Shown here piece by piece: positions 15,201 to 20,032 of a stretch of DNA of 20,032 nucleotides (position 1 is its first letter; each line of letters opens with the position of its first letter). The notes beneath the pieces are model-generated. The model was given only the letters and a program-made list of their open reading frames with translations, did not search any database and had not been told where the DNA came from. Both the position numbers and the translations under genes were made by a program. The stretch spans positions 1 through 20,032 of IMG/VR virus record IMGVR_UViG_3300030329_004114, one strand, 5' to 3'. This DNA comes from a virus.

Positions 15201-15848
15201 CCGCTCAACAATCGCCAGGCTACCTTCAAACTCAGACCAAACAAAGTCACATGGGTGTTCTGCAATCCAACCGGCCGTTATTATGACGGTTTGAAGCTGG
15301 AAATAAGCAGCCACAACGGCTACGAGGGGCGCGCCAAACTGGGCACCATGATCTTCGGTAGGCTATTTATTCCCGGCCGACAGTACAGCCGTGGCCGCGT
15401 CATTGCCTACGATCCGCAAACAAACTCAGAGATCAATGAAACAGGGGTGATGAGATCCTTTTCACAGGGGCCCGGGGGGAGAGATTTAACAATCGCATGG
15501 TCGGACGGAATTGACACCAGTAATTTACAATCTAACCAAGCCGATCCGGATTATCTCGCCGTTGCTGGCGGAACCTTAGTGGACAAAGTCGGAATTCTTA
15601 ACGATGTCCCCAAATCAATGCAGGGGATTTCCTCTGAGATCGGGTTGGGTGATCAGCCTATCGTTTACCTTCCAAGCCTTGCGGTCGCAGACTTTCCCGC
15701 ATCGGGCAGCTCACAAGTCTATGTGAGAAACAAAGATCACATTTTGTTGCAGGCGTTGAGTGGGGTCACAATTGAGTCGGTATTGGGAAATGAGAGCATC
15801 GATGAGGTATTTCGAGTTGCAAGCTTTAACGCCCGCGAGGTTAGATAA
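12240..15848 (+). CDS. Large distal-tail / tail fibre protein with Asp-box
   Basis: A 1202-aa virion protein with a mosaic of beta domains. The N-terminal half (about 90-560) looks like a sialidase-type propeller and has one clear Asp-box, YVSKDNGVTW (203-212). Residues about 583-762 resemble a lectin/LamG-type sandwich (VEHFIVRCQLF, RLRITDTEVELWDYHDGG, TTMTATAWVRTA). SITATDG occurs twice (576-582 and 806-812), at apparent domain borders. The last 200 residues, with TWVFCNPTGRYYDGLKLEIS and LGTMIFGRLFIPGRQYS, resemble distal-tail (Dit) platforms. The protein therefore may join the tube end to a receptor- or glycan-binding array. Active-site residues of a sialidase cannot be confirmed, so enzymatic activity is not claimed. 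GGGGG lies 5 nt before the ATG. Confidence 0.7.
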   Translation: MGSDATGTYLRALGVPFTLKNALTMSTGSQDGPQPGTPEASADDVEMRLVSSGTMRSDASYTVKTINSGNPGPGGGAQFLWKNTSDADKMYRGRDVQTISAFTSIFNSAGTTETREIDCCRSDDDGLVITTHVTLPSGSSPDRIYVWTWKDGVVSSPVSLYQTGQTLGTFDMSPTVCKAENGYLYLCHWNFDIANDLANVSSYVSKDNGVTWEDLSERALRESIDVNTTTGSQAVGWYPRRLRLAVANGQALLMGHLRSNDTVFAATRGLRDQFGQWASNSLNGYFNLVQIASLAPDYNPSGITVAEWATFSHHSIFVYQNKFHVIFPSKAATVSNTTVTWQKDWLAMGVLGNAYEPMQAQIPGVDTNNRIAETPGTDPYFYVWDGSATQIASVLSVNLTLNYVAYGDGAGWCDDDGAFFWASNVIQHEGGGRDTKTKNTTFLMRSDSSFGTENAAGESVGRVFRYCGAGGVTGRYATDAIVADFKYDAQPTGNLISYSGCSIQGRQVLLSKSDAPNITFDNNVFALWLGGYTTINTPQRIQSSNENQRAKWTSSWIPVIDPNEAGLQPQTAGSGSITATDGAYSYLNSPSGSGNRAYFEVTTSAAADVEHFIVRCQLFAESGGTTADSHRVIGIELANAAGEKYDARLRITDTEVELWDYHDGGTTTPAQVGSTFTYTRGHKLDILFALGGTTMTATAWVRTAATYLDLSDRNFDVAGVITGPIDNRAAASADNQVYIGQMVGVTGSAMTTQVYLACFSKEPLSVPYIWDTSETKIDPGAPSYYSKFGRPYAGRGAKTYVDSGFSITATDGNARREDTYTIATRYEFPISATQWSNSKTPRVFWRSAAPASGISVSAQTFEQTFTQTTEDTAIGNGLFFLHLNEFHGGRIRFSLRRGGSYDLISLPDPQISFDGKRQGSSIVVTGGTNTKDMVLAENECVGWTVEADDTSNQAVYRIIGNTSGSIAGNTNTTKKATFFIEGVLGTDPLNNRQATFKLRPNKVTWVFCNPTGRYYDGLKLEISSHNGYEGRAKLGTMIFGRLFIPGRQYSRGRVIAYDPQTNSEINETGVMRSFSQGPGGRDLTIAWSDGIDTSNLQSNQADPDYLAVAGGTLVDKVGILNDVPKSMQGISSEIGLGDQPIVYLPSLAVADFPASGSSQVYVRNKDHILLQALSGVTIESVLGNESIDEVFRVASFNAREVR

Positions 15849-17545
15849 TGCCCAATTTCCTCACCAATCAAAACTCATGGATGGACGGCAAGCGCCCCGT
15901 CTATTTATTGACGTTGGATTGGGGCGGTGAAGTTTTTAGATTCTCAACCATACCCATCGCGCTGACAAACACCAGCCTAAGCGCCGCAGAAAATGACGTG
16001 TTGCAGTTTCGGGGCGGTTTGGAGAATCCCGACTTTGAAGAAAGAGCAAACCGCCAAGGGGTGTCAACTGGCGGCGTTTCAATACCCTTTACGGTCTACC
16101 TTCCCGATGATGTCGATGTAGCTACAGAGATCCAGAAAAGGGTACCCCTAAGCGCGGCAACTGGTGAGCTCTCAATGATCATCATTGACGAAAAGCACAG
16201 GCACACAACCCCCACTTATGATTTCAACAACCGGTTTTTGTTGGCTCGTGGCATTTGTCAGATGCCGGTTTATGCTCACGTCGGCCAACCTAACCGCCTT
16301 GACTTTAGCCTCGAAAGCATCTTACCGGATTCAGATTCCACGCCTTTGGTATCACCTACGAAAAGTATCACGGTGAAAACGTGGCCATCAGCGCCCGACA
16401 CTAGCAAAGGACGCGTCTATCCTACGGTGATCGGCACCCCTGGCTATTACTTCCAAGGCAACCCAGAAGCGGGGCCTGTGGTTACCTATTGTCAAGGCGT
16501 TCCGGCTTACAAGGTAACAGACAACACAGGAAGTGATGTCAAGTTGCTTATCGCCGGTCATGATGTGGTCGCCGATAGCGTTAGGGTTTTCTCTGAGAAC
16601 AACACCACGGGTACAGCGTTTGACGTTGAACACATAACCGACGGCCTCGGACAGTTGATCAGCTTCGTGCAACTGGCTGGTAACGCGCTGCAGAATGATT
16701 CTTCTTTTCATGTCTCATGGTCTGGTGGTGGTTTGCCTAATCCTTTTGGGCCATCCGCTTTGCGTGGCATGGGTGACGTAATGCTATGGGCTCTTCAGAG
16801 TGCAGGGACGGGTGGGCTTGACCTTCCGAAGTGGGAGAACGAAAGGGAGAACCTCAACAAAATCGCGATTGATTGCTATATCAACGACAACAGAATCACG
16901 GGCTGGGAGTTTGTTAGAAACAACCTGCTTGATCTGCTTGCACTGGAAATACGCGAAGGTGTGAGGGGCATATTTCCACGTGTGAGGCTGTGGGGTATTA
17001 CTGCGAACGATTGCCAGAAAATCAATGAAGGGCCTGACTTCTACCCTATCGGGCCAATGACAACCCAAACAGATTTTGGAGATATACGCAACGACATATC
17101 AATTCGGTATGCATACTGTGCCACCGACGGATACCGGCAAAGCTCAGTGATCAGTGATCTTGTCAGTGGTCAGACGGTGTCATCTGCCGCAATACAAACA
17201 GACGTTGATCTGAGCATGTTCAGCTCATCATATGCTTTCATAAGCGCCCAACGCTACGGCACCCGCTCGGAGTCAATCAACTCACGCGTTTTGTGGGAGG
17301 ATGCAAGCGCCGCGTTAGCTATCTCTGAGCGATGCAGAAACCTCGGTTTTACCCAATCAAGTCGACCTTATGAAGCCGATGTCACTTATGGTTGGCTCGA
17401 CGTTGGAGATTACATCTCTTTGGAATCGGACACCCTCGGAACCGCTAACGGCTTTTCGATGGCCGAAATCACTGGCAAGAAGTGGAACGGATTCGCGTGG
17501 GAGTTCCTACTGACTTTTGATGATGATCCATTATTAAGGAGTTAG
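15848..17545 (+). CDS. Tail hub / baseplate-type protein (predicted)
   Basis: A 565-aa protein beginning MPNFLTNQNSWMDGKRPVYL. The first 170 residues are beta-rich (VYLLTLDWGGEVFRFS, VSIPFTVYLPDD). A KGRVYPTVIGTPGYYF segment near 190 is a pattern I associate with phage tail hub proteins. The middle includes a helix WEFVRNNLLDLLALEIREG and the C-terminal part has TYGWLDVGDYISLESDT and a final WEFLLTFDDDP. It is next after the Dit-like fusion and before the lysis genes, where a hub or tail-associated protein is expected. No peptidase or lysozyme motif is seen. The start overlaps the previous stop (TAATG). Confidence 0.62.
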   Translation: MPNFLTNQNSWMDGKRPVYLLTLDWGGEVFRFSTIPIALTNTSLSAAENDVLQFRGGLENPDFEERANRQGVSTGGVSIPFTVYLPDDVDVATEIQKRVPLSAATGELSMIIIDEKHRHTTPTYDFNNRFLLARGICQMPVYAHVGQPNRLDFSLESILPDSDSTPLVSPTKSITVKTWPSAPDTSKGRVYPTVIGTPGYYFQGNPEAGPVVTYCQGVPAYKVTDNTGSDVKLLIAGHDVVADSVRVFSENNTTGTAFDVEHITDGLGQLISFVQLAGNALQNDSSFHVSWSGGGLPNPFGPSALRGMGDVMLWALQSAGTGGLDLPKWENERENLNKIAIDCYINDNRITGWEFVRNNLLDLLALEIREGVRGIFPRVRLWGITANDCQKINEGPDFYPIGPMTTQTDFGDIRNDISIRYAYCATDGYRQSSVISDLVSGQTVSSAAIQTDVDLSMFSSSYAFISAQRYGTRSESINSRVLWEDASAALAISERCRNLGFTQSSRPYEADVTYGWLDVGDYISLESDTLGTANGFSMAEITGKKWNGFAWEFLLTFDDDPLLRS

Positions 17546-17555
17546 GGGGCCGAGT

Positions 17556-18209
17556 ATGATCACGTTCGTAGACTGGCAGCACAGCGGCAAACCCAACCAC
17601 AAACACATGCGTGATCGAGGGGCATGGGGAGATCTAAACCAAAACCGATCACGGCTTAAGCTGGATGGTCAGATTGACATCAAAGAGCTTGAGGCGTATT
17701 GGACGGGGAAGCTTGCCTTCCAAATCATGTGGGATTGTTACGCTCGAAACATGCCAAGCATACTATTGGGAGACGGGTGGTATGCAAATAGAGCGCGGCG
17801 GGCCTCGGCCTATGTTCCAAGGCGTGAGAAGGCGGTCCTGTTGGCGCTACACTTCAACGCGTTGACCGGCGGTTTGACTAAAAAGAGCGGGGACTATGGC
17901 TCAGTCTTTTATGATTACCGAAGTGGGGAGCACAACGGGCCACGCCTGGCCGGACTTTTGTGCCAGAGATTAGGGCGGGCACTGCCAGAGGTAAAGCGAT
18001 TCAAAAGAATCAGGGCCACCAGTAAGGACTGGACACGCAACGCATTTTCAACGATTAGGGGCGCACCTGGCAACATTATTGCGCTTTGTGTGGAACCCGC
18101 TTTCATTGATCAAGAGGATCACCGTAACGTGTTTACCGACAGCGGCATCGAGAGAATGAGCGAGGCCATTGTCACGGCGATCCAAGAATTTCACAACACC
18201 AGGAGCTAA
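17556..18209 (+). CDS. N-acetylmuramoyl-L-alanine amidase (endolysin, Amidase_3-like)
   Basis: A 217-aa single-domain enzyme. It fits the zinc amidase layout: DWQHSGKP (H9) in place of the common DPGHGG, an acidic site in DIKELEAYW (E44 or E46), ALHFNAL (H99), and LCVEPAFIDQEDH (E180, the catalytic Glu). It also has the DRGAW segment after the first His and SGDYGSVFYDYRSGEH (about 111-126), as in phage relatives. The enzyme cuts the bond between MurNAc and the stem peptide in peptidoglycan. There is no signal peptide or cell-wall-binding domain, so it needs a holin to reach the wall. GGGGG lies 6 nt before the ATG. It could also be virion-borne, but the adjoining membrane protein favours lysis. 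Confidence 0.82.
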   Translation: MITFVDWQHSGKPNHKHMRDRGAWGDLNQNRSRLKLDGQIDIKELEAYWTGKLAFQIMWDCYARNMPSILLGDGWYANRARRASAYVPRREKAVLLALHFNALTGGLTKKSGDYGSVFYDYRSGEHNGPRLAGLLCQRLGRALPEVKRFKRIRATSKDWTRNAFSTIRGAPGNIIALCVEPAFIDQEDHRNVFTDSGIERMSEAIVTAIQEFHNTRS

Positions 18210-18210
18210 C

Positions 18211-18396
18211 ATGGGACTAACTAGTGACGAACTCATTGAACTCAGTGAGGAAGTGTGGGCGCTAATCAACGATATCCAGGCCATCAAGGCGGCCAACAGC
18301 GAGGATGGTAAAAAGATCAGCAAGAAAGAAGGGCGTCATTTGCTCCGATCGATTCTAAAGCTGGCTGGCAAAATCGTTGTTGATGTGGTCGATTAA
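18211..18396 (+). CDS. Small protein in lysis cassette, 61 aa
   Basis: This small protein has two helical stretches: SDELIELSEEVWALINDIQA (acidic) and KEGRHLLRSILKLAGKIVVD (basic, amphipathic). Between them lies a polar loop, NSEDGKKISKKE, that loosely resembles a Ca-binding loop, although the spacing is off by one. No membrane segment is clear. AGGAG at 18201-18205 is 5 nt before ATG 18211, so I reject the upstream in-frame start at 18169, which lies inside the amidase gene. The stop shares its A with the next ATG (TAATG). Similar small proteins lie beside endolysin genes in other phages; a holin accessory role is inference. Confidence 0.68.
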   Translation: MGLTSDELIELSEEVWALINDIQAIKAANSEDGKKISKKEGRHLLRSILKLAGKIVVDVVD

Positions 18397-18764
18397 TGGA
18401 AATTCCTGAAGGTGGTGGGGTGGCGGGCGGGATTGTGGCAATCGCTGCAACGGTTGCGGCACTGCTGCGCCATCACTTGAAGGCTTTTTTTGCCGCCGTT
18501 TTTGGGGCGTTGTTGAGCAGTGACACTAACACCCATAAGGCACAACCAAACGAGGTTGACCGCCTTTGGAAAATGGTTGATGATATTGCTGAGAGGGTTC
18601 GTGGATTAGAAGAGAAGGCAACAGAGTGGAAAGTGGCAGAGATCAACAACACACATGAGATGAGACGTCTTCAGGAAGATGTTGAGCGCATTGCCAGCAA
18701 AATTGGCAGTGATATGTCTGGCCTTCGTGATCTGCTACTTGAAATTCTGAAGCGGACACGTTGA
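18396..18764 (+). CDS. Membrane protein with coiled-coil tail, holin candidate
   Basis: A 122-aa protein. Residues about 8-24 (GVAGGIVAIAATVAALL) and 28-41 (LKAFFAAVFGALLS) are hydrophobic, separated by RHH. The rest is a soluble amphipathic coiled coil (VDRLWKMVDDIAERVRGLEE ... RRLQEDVERIASKIG). Two short membrane segments plus a charged cytoplasmic tail match a number of holins and holin accessory proteins (XhlA-like in layout, though the order is reversed). The gene sits two positions after the amidase with a TAATG start, so a role in inner-membrane permeabilisation is likely. A spanin is less likely, as there is no lipobox or signal peptide. Confidence 0.6.
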   Translation: MEIPEGGGVAGGIVAIAATVAALLRHHLKAFFAAVFGALLSSDTNTHKAQPNEVDRLWKMVDDIAERVRGLEEKATEWKVAEINNTHEMRRLQEDVERIASKIGSDMSGLRDLLLEILKRTR

Positions 18765-18767
18765 GCC

Positions 18768-18935
18768 ATGGACAAAAAGAAGCCCGCCAACGTGCCTACA
18801 ATCGCTCGCGATGATGAAAAGGTGGTGTTGCTTACCGAACGCGACAAAGAGCGGCTGAGACGGCACGTAGGCCAAGTTCTAATGACAATCAACGAGGGGC
18901 TTGCTTGTCTCGGTTATATGAAAATGGATCAATAA
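18768..18935 (+). CDS. Small uncharacterised ORF, 55 aa
   Basis: This ORF follows the holin candidate by 3 nt and begins MDKKKPANVPTIARDDEKVV. It continues LLTERDKERLRRHVGQVL and ends LACLGYMKMDQ. It looks soluble and helical. No strong ribosome site precedes the ATG, so translation would depend on coupling. Its last 47 nt overlap the end of the oppositely oriented ribbon-helix-helix gene (18889-18935). Whether it is expressed is uncertain; the sequence has no known motif. Confidence 0.5.
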   Translation: MDKKKPANVPTIARDDEKVVLLTERDKERLRRHVGQVLMTINEGLACLGYMKMDQ

Positions 18936-19062
18936 AAGTCAAGGACACCTCACGCATGTAGCGAGCCATGGAAGCATACCCCATGTCTCGGGCCCTCTTT
19001 TTTAATAGTTTGAGCTCTTCTTTGGTGAAATGGACGGCTACTCTTTTGGTTCTTGTTGTCAT
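18889..19062 (-). CDS. Ribbon-helix-helix-type small protein
   Basis: A 57-aa protein starting MTTRTKRVAVHFTKEELKLL. A short beta strand (TKRVAVHF) leads into two helices (KEELKLLKKRARDM and SMARYMREVSL), the ribbon-helix-helix pattern of Arc/MetJ-type DNA-binding proteins. The C-terminal tail FIDPFSYNRDKQAPR is short and polar. The start is ATG 19062, with GGTGGA upstream, rather than GTG 19071. It begins on the stop of the nuclease gene (ATGA overlap), so it is probably co-translated with it. A role as a regulator of this operon or as a DNA-positioning partner of the nuclease is possible; neither is shown. It is the last gene of the minus-strand operon in this window. Confidence 0.7.
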   Translation of the reverse strand: MTTRTKRVAVHFTKEELKLLKKRARDMGYASMARYMREVSLTFIDPFSYNRDKQAPR

Positions 19063-19547
19063 AGTTTCCACCCGCTCACCGATTCGGCTTTGAAAATAGT
19101 GATAGGTACGTGGGGTATTCGAATGCTCACATCTGGTATCTCATCGAACAAAAACCCAGTGTTGAAAAGAAACTGACAGGCCACCCATATTTGACCCCGG
19201 TTTTTTTTAAACATCAAAATGGGCTCAGTGTTGGGTGTCTTTGATTGCTTGGCCTCTTCTCTTACCTTGGCCCACCAATCATAGACGGGGCCTTTTCCAT
19301 CGAGTAAGCCTTCCCATGTCCAGCCCTCCCGGCGTTTGATTTCAATAATGACGTTGGGCGTGTTGTCACCTGAAAACATTAGATCACCGGCCAGGTTGTC
19401 CCAGCCCTCACCACCATAAGCGCCAGAACGAGGGGTACGCCTGCACGGTAAACCGGTCCAAGTCGACCACATATCAGCCACTTCCCTCTCAAAAGATGCA
19501 CCCTTGCGCCTACTGTATTTTCCAATCTGTTTTTTGGTGCGTGTCAT
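19059..19547 (-). CDS. PD-(D/E)xK nuclease, Holliday-junction-resolvase-like
   Basis: A 162-aa protein with SRRKGASFEREVADMW (12-27), CRRTPRSGAYGG (35-46), AGDLMFSGD (53-61) and VIIEIKRREGW (66-76). E20 or E22, D55, E69 and K71 give the PD-(D/E)xK catalytic set. YDWWAKVREEA and EPILMFKKNRG (108-118) match a widespread phage resolvase-like family. Such enzymes cut branched DNA during recombination or packaging, or act as structure-specific endonucleases; activity is inferred. The start overlaps the stop of a small membrane protein by ATGA, and the stop overlaps the ribbon-helix-helix start the same way. The catalytic residues are intact. Confidence 0.78.
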   Translation of the reverse strand: MTRTKKQIGKYSRRKGASFEREVADMWSTWTGLPCRRTPRSGAYGGEGWDNLAGDLMFSGDNTPNVIIEIKRREGWTWEGLLDGKGPVYDWWAKVREEAKQSKTPNTEPILMFKKNRGQIWVACQFLFNTGFLFDEIPDVSIRIPHVPITIFKAESVSGWKL

Positions 19548-19684
19548 AGTTGCCGCCCAGTTTCAACCAGCAGCCAAGCGGCACCAGCGCCAAAGACCAC
19601 CAGCTCAAACAGGCCGCCAGCCATAGCCGTGAATATCATCAGCGCGGACACGATAAGGCCGAAGCCACATAAAATGGTTTTCAT
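19544..19684 (-). CDS. Small membrane protein, 46 aa
   Basis: A previously easily missed ORF on the minus strand: MKTILCGFGLIVSALMIFTA, then MAGGLFELVVFGAGAAWLLV, ending ETGRQL. It holds two hydrophobic segments of about 18 residues each (about 4-22 and 25-40), so it is probably an inner-membrane hairpin, or one signal-anchor plus a second segment. A very good ribosome site (AGGGGGTAGCA, G5 at 19694-19690) precedes the ATG by 5 nt, and the stop overlaps the nuclease start (ATGA). These two points make it a convincing gene. Function is unknown. It might anchor the neighbouring proteins, act on the host membrane early in infection, or be unrelated to recombination. Confidence 0.7.
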   Translation of the reverse strand: MKTILCGFGLIVSALMIFTAMAGGLFELVVFGAGAAWLLVETGRQL

Positions 19685-19689
19685 TGCTA

Positions 19690-19694
19690 CCCCC
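19690..19694 (-). promoter_or_regulatory. GGGGG ribosome binding site for the 46-aa membrane protein
   Basis: On the minus strand GGGGG lies 5 nt before ATG 19684. Its first G is the last base of the upstream gene's TAG stop, so termination and re-initiation sit together. It is the main evidence that the 46-aa ORF is translated. Confidence 0.65.
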
Positions 19695-20032
19695 TACGCC
19701 GTTTGTACGTCATTGATTTGAATATCGCCGTCTTTGAGTTGTCTAAAAAACTTGTGCTTGGTTTTGTCTTGCCAGTCCCAGAATTTTGTTTTGTATCCAA
19801 TTGTATCCGCCCACCGGTTGACATCGGCCACCGTCAAACCGTGATCGTCCAGCTTGCATTGCCACCAATCTTCCTGGCTTGTGATTGCCTGGTTGACTTC
19901 CTCAGCAGATGCAATGGCAAAGTTACCATCACCAAGATAGCCAACGCTGGCCAGGGCTCTACCGATGGCGCTGGTCTCTGCGTTTTCCAACATTGAAGTT
20001 GTATTGATTCGGCTCCCGGCTTTGTGTTCTTG
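19694..20032 (-). CDS. ssDNA annealing/recombination protein-like (ERF-type?), partial
   Basis: The frame is open to the window edge, so only the C-terminal 112 residues are seen. They contain KAGSRINTTSMLENAETSAI, GRALASVGYLGD and AIASAEEVNQAI. The N-TS-x-x-EN-x-ETSA-x-GRALA-x-x-GY motif followed by IASAEEV is characteristic of the phage annealing proteins often annotated as ERF-type. The ATG at 19993 lies inside this motif and is not the start. The last 60 residues (EDWWQCKLDDHGL, VADVNRWADTIGYKTKFWDW) form a separate domain I do not recognise. Single-strand annealing proteins pair ssDNA in phage replication and recombination; the following nuclease fits such a module. The upstream part is needed for a firm call. 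Confidence 0.55.
   Translation of the reverse strand, partial: QEHKAGSRINTTSMLENAETSAIGRALASVGYLGDGNFAIASAEEVNQAITSQEDWWQCKLDDHGLTVADVNRWADTIGYKTKFWDWQDKTKHKFFRQLKDGDIQINDVQTA

Noticed and set aside
18211-18396. Calcium-binding EF-hand in the 61-aa protein
   Set aside because: The loop NSEDGKKISKKE has one residue too many between Gly and Ile and lacks the first acidic ligands.
18990-19003. GGGCCC followed by a T-run as a terminator
   Set aside because: It is a six-base palindrome with no loop, and it lies inside the ribbon-helix-helix coding sequence.
1-20032. tRNA genes, CRISPR arrays, insertion sequences, integrase or attachment sites
   Set aside because: No cloverleaf, regular repeat-spacer pattern, transposase or recombinase motif was seen on either strand by reading; a dedicated scan was not possible.

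Overview
The window is one contiguous part of a tailed double-stranded DNA phage or prophage genome. It carries almost the whole late (virion and lysis) region on the plus strand and the end of an oppositely oriented DNA-metabolism operon on the minus strand. The order of head and tail genes, the tape-measure gene, paired tail-chaperone frames and a baseplate-type gene set indicate a long, non-contractile-tail (siphovirus-type) virion. No sheath gene, integrase, repressor, tRNA or CRISPR array is visible, so lifestyle and host cannot be fixed. Shine-Dalgarno sites and an amidase endolysin show a bacterial host. Several small structural proteins resemble, from memory, those of environmental and marine phages; that is an impression, not a search result.

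Left end, 2-4035 (packaging): the C-terminal part of a beta-class DNA methyltransferase overlaps the small terminase subunit. The large terminase subunit and the portal follow.

4039-6714 (capsid): a 52-aa basic protein, missed by length-based gene calling, overlaps a coiled-coil scaffold gene by ATGA. A good sigma70-like promoter lies in the only sizeable plus-strand gap (4782-4915), just before the major capsid gene. A 245-aa unknown and a 45-aa Lys-rich protein follow. No head maturation protease is seen.

6724-9201 (decoration, connector, neck): a small beta-type protein, a connector with an extra N-terminal beta domain, a probable tail-completion protein and two tandem HK97-gp10-like paralogues.

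9238-17545 (tail): a tail tube candidate, a second small structural protein, a tail-chaperone pair in 0 and -1 frames, a short tape measure (515 aa), a 1202-aa distal-tail/fibre protein with a sialidase-type Asp-box, and a hub-like protein.

17556-18935 (lysis): a zinc amidase, a 61-aa protein, a membrane/coiled-coil holin candidate and a 55-aa ORF that runs into the convergent operon.

18889-20032, minus strand: an annealing-protein-like gene (entering from beyond the window), a 46-aa membrane protein, a PD-(D/E)xK nuclease and a ribbon-helix-helix protein, packed head to tail with ATGA overlaps. This looks like the 3' end of a recombination operon converging on the late operon. Genes are tightly packed throughout, with translational coupling and a recurring GGGGG Shine-Dalgarno core 5-6 nt before the start. 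I found no clearly new system; the best leads are the tail-chaperone frame switch, the tandem gp10-like genes, the distal-tail fusion and the coupled minus-strand cassette.
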